A stretch of DNA of 49,719 nt. It comes from a virus. Position numbers and translations under genes: made by a program. Of this stretch, positions 38,233 to 48,900 are shown in pieces. Location of the stretch: positions 1 through 49,719 of the IMG/VR virus record IMGVR_UViG_3300023174_000240. One strand, 5' to 3'. The notes beneath the pieces were generated by a model. It saw nothing but the letters and a program-made list of their open reading frames with translations, did not search any database and was not told where the DNA came from. Position 1 is the first letter of the stretch. Each line of letters begins with the position of its first letter.

Positions 38233-38640
38233 ATGTCATTTGAGACATTGAAAGTAGCAGAACTCAGAAAAGTTGCAGAGGACTTTGCAGTTGACACTGA
38301 TGGACTAAAGAATAAGGCCGATATTGTTGCCGCTCTTGCCGAAGAGGGAGTAACTTGGTCTGTTTACCAAAAGACTATTAAAGATATTGAAAAAGCGGCG
38401 GATGAATTTAGCGAAGACGCCGAAGAGATTCTTCCAAGATTTAATCCTAATTCTCAACCAGAAAACACAATGCTAGTCAGAATGACTAGAGAGAATTACA
38501 GATATGATATCCTTGGATTTACGTTTACAAAAGAGCATCCTTTTGTTGCAATGACATCAGATGACGCTCAACAAATTTTTGACAAGGAGGAAGGTTTCCG
38601 CCTAGCAACTCCAAAGGAAGTTCAGGAGTACTACGCTTAA
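38233..38640 (+). CDS. SAP/HeH-like domain head protein
   Basis: 135 residues. Residues 5-40 (LKVAELRKVAEDFAVDTDGL then KNKADIVAALAEEGV) follow the helix-extended-helix plan of SAP/Rho-N domains, which can bind nucleic acid and are common in genes following the phage capsid gene. The rest (ENTMLVRMTRENYRYDILGF, PFVAMTSDDAQQIF) resembles a small beta domain. Role: possible head decoration or connector. Confidence 0.7.
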   Translation: MSFETLKVAELRKVAEDFAVDTDGLKNKADIVAALAEEGVTWSVYQKTIKDIEKAADEFSEDAEEILPRFNPNSQPENTMLVRMTRENYRYDILGFTFTKEHPFVAMTSDDAQQIFDKEEGFRLATPKEVQEYYA

Positions 38641-38650
38641 CCTTTATTAA

Positions 38651-39631
38651 ATGGAAATTCTAGTAGGTTCAAATTCGCCAGTAACACACAAAGTATTTTG
38701 GCAAGGGCAGCTAACAGATTCTGATGCTCTACCAGTTGTCAAAGTGTATGATATTACAGAAGATCCAGCAATTTCTCCAGCAATAAATCCAGGAACAGTA
38801 TTAGCAACATTAACACCAGTAAAATCAGAAGTAGATTCTGGAACATATCTTGTTTATATACCATTAACATATACAAATAGACAAAGACAATTAAGATTAA
38901 ATTGGTCCTATACAGTTGGTGGAGTTTCTGCACAAAAAGATCATAAAATATTTGTGCAGACTCCATATACTGATATGAGCCAGTCTATTGACTCATTAGG
39001 ATTAGGTTCTGATTATTCCGATCCAAATTCTAAATCATATTTTGAATTGTGTAATGCAGAAAGATATGCAAGAAAATTAATTGAAGCATACACTGGACAA
39101 CAATTTTATTTATATGATGATGTTCAAATAGCATACGGATCAGGCTCAGATATACTACCTTTACCTTATAAGTTATCAGAATTACATGAATTATATCAAA
39201 ATGATATTTTATTGCTTGATACAATTCATAGTATAAATAACTGGAATTATAATACTATTATTTCTGAAAGCGGATTTGGACTAAGGGTTAATAGAGCCAA
39301 TATGTTAGATAATACAGTTTATACAGCAAATGGAATGATTCCTCCAACAATTAATGATACATGGGGAGGATCTTTTTCAACAGGATCAACATATCGTGTT
39401 CAAGGTAGATTTGGATGGGAAGAGGTTCCAGACGAGGTAGACCTAGCATGTATTGAACTTATGAAAGATTATTTTTCAAAAGATAAAGTTTGGCGTAATA
39501 AATATATGAAAGCAGTTCAAACTTTTGACTGGCAATTTGAATATAATTCTTCAGTATATTCTGGCACAGGAAATCTATATGCAGACCAACTGCTTCTTCC
39601 ATATGTTATTAATAAAATGGTTGTGATCTAA
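38651..39631 (+). CDS. Head-tail connector-like (adaptor) protein with N-terminal Ig-like part
   Basis: 326 residues. The N-terminal part (VFWQGQLTDSDALPVVKVYD, TYLVYIPLTYTNRQRQLRLN) is a beta sandwich; the second half includes YFELCNAERYARKLIEAYTG, FGWEEVPDEVDLACIELMKD and YFSKDKVWRNKYMKAVQTFD, the helical head-tail adaptor (gp6/gp15-like) pattern. It would bind under the portal ring. It overlaps the next ATG as TAATG. The fused layout is larger than the usual adaptor. Confidence 0.75.
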   Translation: MEILVGSNSPVTHKVFWQGQLTDSDALPVVKVYDITEDPAISPAINPGTVLATLTPVKSEVDSGTYLVYIPLTYTNRQRQLRLNWSYTVGGVSAQKDHKIFVQTPYTDMSQSIDSLGLGSDYSDPNSKSYFELCNAERYARKLIEAYTGQQFYLYDDVQIAYGSGSDILPLPYKLSELHELYQNDILLLDTIHSINNWNYNTIISESGFGLRVNRANMLDNTVYTANGMIPPTINDTWGGSFSTGSTYRVQGRFGWEEVPDEVDLACIELMKDYFSKDKVWRNKYMKAVQTFDWQFEYNSSVYSGTGNLYADQLLLPYVINKMVVI

Positions 39632-40059
39632 TGTATGATCTTATTGACTCTTTTATGCCAATGTTTATGGATGTTTATAAACAATTTGATTTACAAGATT
39701 CAAATACAGGCGCTATAAAAAAAGAATGGCAATTTGACAGAACTGTGCCATGTAGCGCTAAAGGTATTATAAGTAACTCATCTGCTAGCCGATCTGGAGA
39801 TAAACAAGTGATGTCTAATAAATATTTAAATGACCAAATATTACAAGTTAGAACATCTGAAAAATTATCTTTAAGAGAAAAAATTACAAATATAAGAGAT
39901 TCTGAAGGAAATGTTATATGGGAAGAATTAAATTTTCCTACAAATACACCTACAGTTTTTGAATTAATGGGAATAACGCCAATGACAGATCCGCTGGGCG
40001 GGGTGGTTGCATATAACTCTACTGTCAAGAGATCGGAAAACCAAACAATTGGACAATAG
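39631..40059 (+). CDS. Head closure/neck protein
   Basis: 142 residues. KKEWQFDRTVPCSAKGIISN, ILQVRTSEKLSLREKITNIR and the terminal TVFELMGITPMTDPLGGVVA have the beta-barrel pattern of phage head-tail stopper proteins (SPP1 gp16-type). Position between adaptor and tail-completion genes supports this. The assignment is by context and loose motif. Confidence 0.65.
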   Translation: MYDLIDSFMPMFMDVYKQFDLQDSNTGAIKKEWQFDRTVPCSAKGIISNSSASRSGDKQVMSNKYLNDQILQVRTSEKLSLREKITNIRDSEGNVIWEELNFPTNTPTVFELMGITPMTDPLGGVVAYNSTVKRSENQTIGQ

Positions 40060-40831
40060 CTCAGTTCTAGTTACAGCAGCCAGTGGTCTTCAAAAAAACA
40101 TGGCTGGAACTTCTGGTAAAATTTTAAAAGATAGTACGGTTGCTCAAATATCAGCAGCAATATACTATCAATCTCAAGTTGTTTCTAAAATTACAACAAA
40201 TAAACAATTTCAAACTAAATTTCAATCTATTATATTTAATCAATTAGAAAAGGATTTTGGATTGTATTTAGACTCCCAAGCTAGAATAAATCCTAAATCC
40301 CTACATCACGTTTATGAGTGGAATAAAACAGGTAATAAAAGCTCAAGACTATTTAAATTAAATATTTTAAATTCAAATGGACTTTCATTTAAAATAGGAT
40401 CAACATTTTTATCATCTAAATCATCAGTCCCAAATAACTTTGCAAAGAAAAGATATGTTTTTGCAAATAAAGCTTCTATTATGGAATCTGGAATGCCCTT
40501 AGTAATCCGTCCAAGAGCCGCAGAGCGTTTAGTATTTGAAACTAGTACTGGAGTAGTATATATGCCTAAAGGTGCCTCTGTGACCGTCACAAGGCCTGGC
40601 GGGGGAAAAGCAACAGGAAGATTTCAAATAGCATATGCAAGATTTTTTACAGGCAATCTAGTTAATTTATCAATTAAAAATTCAGGGTTTCAAAGATTAT
40701 TTAATTCATCTATTACTAAGGCAATGAAATTGCCATCAGATATTAAAAAGGTTAAATATTCATTTTCTCCCAATACGTTAAATATGCAAGCAGAGTCAGC
40801 AATTGCTTCAGCATTTGGAGGTGCGGTATGA
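40007..40831 (+). CDS. Neck/tail-completion protein (start uncertain)
   Basis: Up to 274 residues. The frame could start at TTG 40007, giving a 53-base overlap with the previous gene, or at TTG 40049; neither has a clear ribosome site. The body (STVAQISAAIYYQSQVVSKI, FGLYLDSQARINPKSLHHVY, then RPRAAERLVFETSTGVVYMP) is helix plus beta, like HK97 gp10/neck proteins. It ends with AFGGAV and overlaps the tail-terminator start as ATGA. Confidence 0.7.
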   Translation: MHITLLSRDRKTKQLDNSSVLVTAASGLQKNMAGTSGKILKDSTVAQISAAIYYQSQVVSKITTNKQFQTKFQSIIFNQLEKDFGLYLDSQARINPKSLHHVYEWNKTGNKSSRLFKLNILNSNGLSFKIGSTFLSSKSSVPNNFAKKRYVFANKASIMESGMPLVIRPRAAERLVFETSTGVVYMPKGASVTVTRPGGGKATGRFQIAYARFFTGNLVNLSIKNSGFQRLFNSSITKAMKLPSDIKKVKYSFSPNTLNMQAESAIASAFGGAV

Positions 40832-41337
40832 CCGATTATAAAACAGACATAATGCTTGACCTAAGAAAATTTCTTTGGGATCAATTAAAAACCAATAATA
40901 TATTTACAGCTACAGATTACTATTCAGATAATATTGGACAAGAGATTGTCCCAATTATACCTATCCAGCAGTCTCCAGAACTTAATCAATTTTTAAGCGG
41001 TAAGAAGCACATAGTTTATGACAAGATAGGACTATCATATGAAGACAACTGGGCAATATGCTGTGAACAAATTTTATTTACCATATATTCAACAGATGTT
41101 TCAGAAATCAATGAGATTAGAAATTTAATGACAGACCTGTTTAGAAGAATGGATGATTCTGCAAGGGATGCAAATGCCTATTCTGGCATATCAAAGAAGT
41201 TTAAATTCTTTAGTATATTTGTTGCAGATATTTCTGCAACAACTCCATCTGAAGAATTAGCAGGATTTTTGTCTACAGATGTAATACTTGAGGTCAAATA
41301 TGCAAGGCATTTAGACTCAGTAGGCAGATTTCTTTAA
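40828..41337 (+). CDS. Tail terminator protein
   Basis: 169 residues: LDLRKFLWDQLKTNNIFTAT then IPIQQSPELNQFLSGKKHIV, EINEIRNLMTDLFRRMDDSA and LSTDVILEVKYARHL. Helix at the N-terminus and a four-strand sheet fit the phage tail terminator (gpU/gp17-type), which caps the tube. It is placed directly before the tail tube gene. The product pattern and order support this, not a direct match. Confidence 0.7.
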   Translation: MTDYKTDIMLDLRKFLWDQLKTNNIFTATDYYSDNIGQEIVPIIPIQQSPELNQFLSGKKHIVYDKIGLSYEDNWAICCEQILFTIYSTDVSEINEIRNLMTDLFRRMDDSARDANAYSGISKKFKFFSIFVADISATTPSEELAGFLSTDVILEVKYARHLDSVGRFL

Positions 41338-41338
41338 T

Positions 41339-41367
41339 TTGCCTTTGGGCGCATTATACTCTATTAT
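41339..41367 (+). promoter_or_regulatory. Candidate promoter TTGCCT-N17-TATTAT for the tail tube gene
   Basis: TTGCCT (41339-41344), 17 bases, TATTAT (41362-41367), leaving a leader of about 80 bases with AGGAGG before the ATG at 41455. The same TTGCCT -35 occurs at 35692. Nothing else is seen in the gap. Confidence 0.5.
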
Positions 41368-41454
41368 TATCTATAGAGGGAAGGGCCTAGCCAGCCAAGA
41401 TTTAATGATTTACAATAATATATATATATTTTTATAAATAGGAGGAAAATAACT

Positions 41455-42177
41455 ATGGCACAATCCGTAGGTAATGCTAAAAATATTCTCGTTGGCGCAT
41501 CTCCATTGTTTTTATCAACTGTTGATATTAACGATGCAGATTATATTGCTAACGCAGAACCAGGTGTAGCAATTGCTGCATCACCAATTACAGTCCCACA
41601 AACAGTAGGAGTACCAGCATATACACCAGGAACTTCATACACAACTACACTTAATAACGTAGATCAAGTAGCAGGAAGATTTGGATACCGTAACGTTGGT
41701 TTTACTAACAATGGTCTTCAAATCACATACAACCCAACATTTGATTCAGTAACCGTTGATCAGTTGCTTGATACAGCTAAGCTGTTCAAGTCTGCAATGG
41801 AAGTTATGATTGCAACAGAAATGTCAGAAGGTACTTTAGAAAATATTGTAACAGTATTTGGACAGGCCTCAAGCACATTAGGTGCAGTAACAGGTTCAAC
41901 AACAACAACTAAGCAGGAATTAGGTATTGCTGGAGGTTCTCTTGGACAAGCTCCAACAGAGCGTCAATTGATTGCAGTAGGACAGGCTCCAACTGCATCA
42001 TCAACTCTATCAGAGCGTATTTACTATGCACGTCGTGTTTTGTCTGTACAACAGTCACAACACTCTCTTGCACGTACTACAGCAACTACATTTCCAGTAA
42101 CATTCCGTCTTCTCCCAGATGCTAACTACTCTGGATCAGAATACGGTAAGATTATTGACCGTGTACTAACAGTATAA
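41455..42177 (+). CDS. Major tail tube protein
   Basis: 240 residues. NAKNILVGASPLFLSTVDIN at the start and the segment DQVAGRFGYRNVGFTNNGLQ with YNPTFDSVTVDQLLDTAKLF are typical for siphovirus tube proteins of actinobacterial phages, which form stacked hexamers. C-terminal YARRVLSVQQSQHSLARTTA and TFPVTFRLLPDANYSGSEYG. It is flanked by a promoter and a strong terminator, as expected for a highly expressed structural gene. Codons resemble the capsid gene. Confidence 0.88.
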   Translation: MAQSVGNAKNILVGASPLFLSTVDINDADYIANAEPGVAIAASPITVPQTVGVPAYTPGTSYTTTLNNVDQVAGRFGYRNVGFTNNGLQITYNPTFDSVTVDQLLDTAKLFKSAMEVMIATEMSEGTLENIVTVFGQASSTLGAVTGSTTTTKQELGIAGGSLGQAPTERQLIAVGQAPTASSTLSERIYYARRVLSVQQSQHSLARTTATTFPVTFRLLPDANYSGSEYGKIIDRVLTV

Positions 42178-42201
42178 TTAAATAAATTTAATTATGGAAT
42201 A

Positions 42202-42224
42202 CCCCCCAGAAATGGGGGGTTTTC
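42202..42224 (+). terminator. Rho-independent terminator after the tail tube gene
   Basis: CCCCCCA (42202-42208) and TGGGGGG (42213-42219), loop GAAA, followed by TTTTC. The GAAA tetraloop and six G-C pairs make it a strong terminator. Confidence 0.92.
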
Positions 42225-42227
42225 TAT

Positions 42228-42256
42228 TTGTATAGATAATATCTATATGTTATAAT
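42228..42256 (+). promoter_or_regulatory. Promoter TTGTAT-N17-TATAAT for chaperone and tape measure
   Basis: TTGTAT (42228-42233), 17 bases, TATAAT (42251-42256) with TG at 42248-42249. The AGGAGG site follows at 42274 before the TTG start. Confidence 0.7.
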
Positions 42257-42285
42257 AAATAAGACTAGATCCTAGGAGGATTAAA

Positions 42286-42624
42286 TTGGCTACTACAATA
42301 TATAGCACAGAAGAAGTGAAGTTACAAAACGGAACAACCGTTATATTAAAACCATTATCAATTAAAGAACTAAGAAAATTTATGGCAGTTATTCAAAAAA
42401 CTGCAACGGCTGAAGATCAGACAGAATCACTAGATGTACTTATTGAGGCATGCGGAGTTGCTCTAGAAAAGCAAGTTCCAGATCTTGTTAAAGATAGAGA
42501 TGCTTTTGAAGATGCGTTGGATATTCCAACAATTAATCGAATTCTTGAAATCTGTGGTGGAATCAAGATGGACGAAGAGTCATCAAATTTAACTCAGGCG
42601 GCGGTTCTAGCTGGGATGAACTAG
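42286..42624 (+). CDS. Tail assembly chaperone, short product (TTG start)
   Basis: 112 residues. TTG at 42286 has AGGAGG six bases upstream. The pattern VKLQNGTTVILKPLSIKELR then KFMAVIQKTATAED matches gpG-like tail assembly chaperones. At 42585-42591 the zero-frame sequence A AAT TTA is a canonical X-XXY-YYZ slippery heptamer, just before the end, and the continuation in the -1 frame yields the longer product. These chaperones coat the tape measure during tail assembly. Confidence 0.88.
   Translation: MATTIYSTEEVKLQNGTTVILKPLSIKELRKFMAVIQKTATAEDQTESLDVLIEACGVALEKQVPDLVKDRDAFEDALDIPTINRILEICGGIKMDEESSNLTQAAVLAGMN
42585..42591 (+). other. Programmed -1 ribosomal frameshift site A AAT TTA
   Basis: In the chaperone reading frame the codons are TCA AAT TTA, so the heptamer is A-AAT-TTA. 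After slipping by one base both anticodons re-pair as AAA and TTT, and translation continues AAC TCA GGC GGC. The -1 frame is open from 42549 to 42953. Zero-frame TAG is 31 bases downstream. Confidence 0.88.
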
Positions 42625-42953
42625 ATCTAGCTGCCTTAGAAGGAGAGGTTTTTCTTTTAGGACATTGGCGGAGTTATGATGAACTAGAGTCAAATCTTTC
42701 AATGCCAGAACTTATTCAAACTTTAAAAGCAATATCTAAAAAAGAAACGGAAAACAGAAAGTTTACCGCAAGTCTTAAAGGTATTAATTTAGAGAATGAT
42801 GAAGAAAAAGAAAACAGTTCTACCTTTGAAGATGTTCGAAGAAGGGCTCTGGGAATACAAGCAAGTGGAGACGATGTAGTTTCACTACAAGGAGAACTTG
42901 CAGCAGAATCTGGATTTGGAATTGGAGCAGGACTAGGATATGTTAAGGAGTAA
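42591..42953 (+). CDS. Tail assembly chaperone, -1 frameshift extension
   Basis: Entered by slippage at 42585-42591, this adds 120 residues (NSGGGSSWDELDLAALEGEV, FLLGHWRSYDELESNLSMPE, then a long charged helical region) to the first 102, for a 222-residue fusion. It has an ATG at 42702 but no ribosome site, and the frame is open upstream, which favours translation only as the fusion, like lambda gpGT. The tape measure begins ten bases after its stop. Confidence 0.85.
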   Translation, partial: NSGGGSSWDELDLAALEGEVFLLGHWRSYDELESNLSMPELIQTLKAISKKETENRKFTASLKGINLENDEEKENSSTFEDVRRRALGIQASGDDVVSLQGELAAESGFGIGAGLGYVKE

Positions 42954-42963
42954 ATACTGATAA

Positions 42964-45900
42964 ATGGCTGATGAGAACATAGTAACTAATATAGTAGCTA
43001 ATGCCGACTTCTCAGGTCTTATTGCAGATGTCAATAAGGTTACAGCATCATTATCTAAATTACAAGCACAAATAATTGCTTCTGACACAAAACTTGCAAA
43101 TCAAGTTGCTGTCATGAACAGATCATTTGGTGAAAACTTAAGAAGAACTGGACAGTTTGCAACACACTTTGTAACATTAACATCAGATGTTGAAAAGTTT
43201 GGAAAAAATCTTGACTCTGGCCAACTTAAATTAAAGAATTATTTTCAGACATTCCAACAGCACACAAAAACTCAGGGCGGATTAATTAGAGAGCTTGCTA
43301 AGCAGCAGGTAGCACTACAAAATGCAATTGTACAACCACTAGGCAAAAATGCCCAGGGGTTAATGCAATATAGCGTTCATATTCCACAAGGTCTTGATGC
43401 AGTAAAGAATAGAACTGCATTAGCAAGACAAGAACTTCAAATCATGAATAAGGTTATTCAAGACGGTGGAGTACAACTTATTAACTGGGGTAAAAATACA
43501 CAGTGGGCTGGTCGTCAGTTAACTGTAGGTTTGACTGTTCCTTTGGCGGCATTTGGAGCAGCAGCAGCAAAATCTTTTAGAGAAGCAGATGCAGAACTTG
43601 TAAGACTTACAAAGGTATATGGTGGAGTTGCAGCAACTTCTGCTACAGACCTTGCAAAGATTAGAAATGAAGTTTCTACAACAGCAAAAGAAATTTCAAA
43701 AGCCTATGGAGTATCTTTTAAAGATACAATTACTCTTGCTGCAGATATTGCAGCAACAGGCAAGCAGGGCAATGACCTACTTGCTTCAGTTAAAGAAACA
43801 AGCAGACTTGCAGTACTTGGTGAAGTAGATAGACAAGATGCTATGAAGGCCACCCTGGCAATTCAAAATACATTTAAACAAAATACAGATCAACTTTCTG
43901 AATCTATTAATTTTCTTAACTCAGTTGAAAACCAAACATCAACAAGCCTTGCAGATTTGATTGAAGCAATTCCAAAAGCTGGCCCAGTTATTCAAGGAAT
44001 GGGCGGAAGTGTAAAAGATTTAGCACTTTATCTTACAGCAATGAAAGAAGGTGGAATCAATGCTGCAGAAGGAGCAAATGCTCTTAAGTCTGCTCTTGCT
44101 TCATTAATTAATCCAACTAAAGTTGCTAAAGAAATGTTTAATGGGATGGGAATTGACTTAGGCGGAATAGTAACAAAAAATGCAGGAAATCTTACAGGAA
44201 CAATATTAGAATTACAATCAGCACTAGATACCCTAGACCCATTAAAGAAACAACAAGCTATTGAACAATTATTTGGTAAATTTCAATTTGCTCGTATGAA
44301 TGCTTTGTTTGCAAATTTAGGTAGACAAGGAAGTCAAACTCTTCAAGTTATGGATTTGATGAAAGCAAGCTCACAAGATTTAGCTTCAGTGGCAAGTCGA
44401 GAATTAGGAATGGTAACAGAGTCAGCATCTGGTAAATATAGAAGAGCTTTAGAAGGACTTAAAGCAGATTTAGCAGGCATGGGAGAAGAATTTTTAAAGG
44501 TTCAAACATTCTTTATTAATTTAACAGATGGCGTTTTAAAATTTGTAAATAAATTGCCTGCACCAGTTAAAACTATTTTAACACTTGCAACAGGATTGAC
44601 TGCAGTAATTGGCCCATTAATTATGTTAACTGGTGTACTTGCAAACTTCTTTGGATATATTATTAAGGGAGCCTCACACTTTAGATCATTATTTAGAGGT
44701 GGAGAAGGCTGGAAAATGCTTACTCCAGAAATACTTGCTGCAAATAAAGCAGGTGGTTTAATTGAATCTACATTTTATAGTGATGCAAAAGCAGCAACAG
44801 TATTAAAAACAGCAATTGAAGGATTAATTGCAGAGTTTACTATTCTTCAACAAAAGGCCACAGCTGGACAAATATCTGTAGCACCAGCATTTTCAACGAT
44901 GGCTGGAACTATGGTTGTTCCAGGCGGAAGACAAGTTAATCCAAATCATCCATTATTAAGTCCACAGGATACAAGATCAATGTCACATATGAATCCTGTA
45001 GCAGGAATGACAACTGATCAAAAGTCAGCACAAACTATTTTTGGAGTTGTTCCAGGAGCACCGAAAGTTAATCAGAAGATTGGAAACAATCCTCAGATGT
45101 ATATGTCGGGAGATCTTCCAAAAATTCAAGGTCTTACATCAATTGGCGGAGCTTCAACTGGTATTGTTGCAGAAGAAGCAGCTAAATGGCATGCAATGAC
45201 AGGCGCACTTGCTATGCAATCAGATGCAGAAATTAAAATATTAAAACAAGAAGTAGCAAGAACGGGATTAATTACAAGCGAACTATCAGCATCATATCAA
45301 GCTTTATTGCCAACAATGACAAACCTTGTGGCAAATGCTGCAAAAGAATCAGCAGTAATTGTTACAGAACTACAAGCGGGTAAATTAACAGTAGATCAAG
45401 CAAGAGCAAAGATTATTGCATTAAATACTCAAGTAGAAGGAATGCTTGCAGGAGCAGCAGTAGACATTGCTGGTCAACAAGGAAGAAGTATTAATTTAAC
45501 TTCTGTACCATTACTAAATCAACCAGTAGTAAATAATGCTGGAAAATCTAATATGAAAGAATTAGCACGTCCAGGAAGAACAAGAAATCTTTTAAATCAA
45601 ATTGCACAAGGACTAGGTGTTAAAACATTTGGTGCGCCATACAGCACAGAAACTACTATTCCAAAAAGATTAAATGCAGGTAATATTGTTCCAGGAACTG
45701 GCAATACAGATACAGTTCCAGCAATGCTTACGCCAGGAGAATTTGTTGTAAATAAAAAAGCTACTGAAGCAAATCTTCCTTTACTGTATGCAATAAATGA
45801 CGGAGGCCAAGCTTCTGGAGAAGGAATGGCTCTTGGGGGATTAGCATTATCATTTTTAGAAAGATCAGCATTAATTGGCGGAGTAAGAAAAGCAGGATCT

Positions 45901-48900
45901 AGATCTGTTAGAAATCTAATAGGTGGCTCTTCAGATAGAATGCCTTATGAATATATGAGATCTATTGCATCTGGAAGAGGTTCATTCTGGAATAGAAACC
46001 CATTGCTTGCTCAAGGTGCTCCAGGAGAAAATCAAGTTGTAGGTCATATATATAGTCCAATGTTTACACGAAGAGTCGGAGCAGGTTCATCTGGCTCATC
46101 ACCAAGATTAAATCAAGAACAACTTGCTCAGCATGGACTTTCTGTCAACTCATCTGGCGCATTATTTGATGCCCTACCTAACAACGTAATGACATTTGGA
46201 AAATCATTTAATACCAAATTAACTGCAGGAACAGCAACTTCACAAAATTGGTTTGATAGCGAACCCAAAGCGGAACATTTAGTAGGTCTTACAGACTTTT
46301 TATTATCTAAGGGAATACCTGCAAGCAATATAACAGCAATAAGATCAAGAGTAATGGCTAACATTAATTCAAAAATGTCAAGAATATCAGGAACAATTAA
46401 TGATCGTCAATTTGGAGGCATTGTTACAAATGCTACAAGACAAGAATTAAGTCTTATTTCAAAATACGGATTCCCATCAGACTATGTTCCATCTGATATG
46501 AATACTTATAAGAAACGTAGATTTGCTGCAGGCGGAGTTGTTGGAAATGTATTAAAGAGTACAGCTTTTAGAAACCTTGGTGCAAAATTTGGCAAAATAG
46601 GTGAATCATGGGGAACCCAATCAATGACAATTGGAATGGGCAGAAAGCTTTTTGGTAGTTCTGGATTAACTCCTAAAGCACAAAACTTAATGTATGGAAA
46701 GCTTATAGAAAATCTTGAAAAAGAAAGACCATATGGATATGTAAAAGATGCACAGGGAAGTTTAAAAAATGCATTAGAGCCTCATATTGTAGATACTCTA
46801 TTAAAATCAGCAGCAGGAGATGTTCTGTCGTCTGGTGGTAAAAGCCTAAGCAAAATTGATAGAGAAATATTAAGAACTCAGTTTGCAAATTGGAATTCAA
46901 GTAAATGGACCCCTTCAACAATTAAAGTAAGAAAACAAATGTTTGGAATGAACAAGGGAGGAATGGTTCCAGGCTATGCAAATGGTGGAATGATTCCTAG
47001 ATACGGTATAGGCGGAGTTATTAAAGGACTAGCTTTAAGCGGTTTAGGTTCAGTGGCAGGACAAACATTAGGACAAATGAGTGGAATTCCAGGCGGAGGA
47101 ACCATAGGAATGTTCCTTGGATCAATGTTGGGTCAAGGCTCTATGACGGGCGGAATGGGTATGCGCCAACCAAAGATGCCATTAGAAGGACCACGTATGG
47201 AAAATGGAATGTTTTCAAAAAACTTTTCAATGGAGCATCTTACAAAATCATTTGGCCCAGCAGAAAAACTTGCATCTAAATTAAATTCACTTGGATCAGC
47301 AGGAGGAAGATTCTCTGGAGTTTTAACAAGAATGGGACCAATTCTTGCAAGACTACCCATGGCGTTTAATCCAATTGGAATTGCAATTGCAGCAGTAACA
47401 GCAGCTACAGTTGTTGGAATTAATCAATGGAAAAAACATCAAGAACAATTAAAATTAAATGCTTTAAGCTACGGCCTTACAGCCGATGCCGCTGCTAAAG
47501 CTGGATTAAAATATACGGACTATAATCAAAAAATTAAAGATAGCATTCAAAAATCAAAAGATTTAATGGAGGCTAATAAGCTTGCATATCAAAGTATGAC
47601 CTCAGCTGGCATACCAATTAAAATGACTATTACTGAATATCAAAAGCTTAAGGGTGAAGTTAAAGGCGCATATGAAGATCAAATAAAATTAATTAACTCT
47701 ACAAAAAATGCAAAGTTAGGCGATGTTGCTGTACAACTTAAAGAACAACTTATTGCAGCAGGAATGTCAGCTGATGAAGCAACTAAGAAAATTTATGCAA
47801 TGTTTGCTTTATCTCAAAAATCTGGAATGGCCGCATCTTCAACCGTAGGGAATAAAGATTTTTCAGCAATTCAAGACGCTCAAGGTGCCGCAGTTGGATC
47901 TCTTAAAGGATATAATTCAGCAGCGAGATTAGGTGAAGCAAAAGCACAGGCGGCTGCTTTAAATACTTCATTAACAGCAATTGATGCTGGTATTTCTGAA
48001 ATTATTTCTAAGAGCGAAGAAGCGGCAAGAAAAGATAAATCAGGTCACACTGAAAAAATAAGTCAATATAACGCGGAATTAAGAATGATGGATTTGCTAA
48101 AGAAAAGTCAGTATGGACAAACTACTATTACAAAACAAACAATTAATGAAATGGCAAAAGCAAATCCAGCTATTAAAGAGTTGGCTAGCACATCAGATAC
48201 TGTTGTAAGTGTTTGGCAAAAGCTTAGATTGCAGGCGGCAGGACTTGCAGGAGATCTTTCTAAATTAACTGCAGATCAAACAGCAGCACTTTATAATTTA
48301 AATAATGCAATAAGCCAACAAGTTATTGCAGCCAATAAGGGTACAAAGGACAACCCTGGATTGCTAGCAGATGAATATAGCAAATTAACTTCTTTACAAA
48401 AACAACGAGCAGCTGCAGCAAAAGCTGCCGCTGGACAAAGTGCTAAAGCTGCGGGTGACTCTAAAGCGAGACTTAAGGAATTGCAAGACCAAATAGATGC
48501 AACTAATAAATTAGCAGACTCTAGAATAAAAGCTTTAAATGCAGCAAAAGAAGATGCCGATCTTAATCGTGAAATGGAATCTGCAAAACTAGAAGTTCAA
48601 TTTGCAGAGTCTACAGGAAATACTCAACAGGCTGCCCAAGCAAGATTAAGATATCAATCTGCTGTTCAAAGCATGCAGACGACTGGGCAAACAAGAGCAA
48701 TTCAAGCAGCAGCAGAAAAAGCAAATGCGGGACCACTTGCAGAAATTAAAAAAATTAATGATGCTAATGATAAGCTTGCTACAGCAGCATCAATTGCTGG
48801 GGAAAACATAGCTGCACTAGACAAACAAATATTAACACTTACAGGAACTATTGATAATTTAAATAATACACAAACTGCATATGGTCTTAATCTTGCAAAA

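Noticed and set aside
42702-42953. Independent 83-residue gene starting at ATG 42702
   Set aside because: Frame is open upstream to the slippery site, no ribosome site precedes the ATG, and the position equals the gpT part of a tail chaperone.
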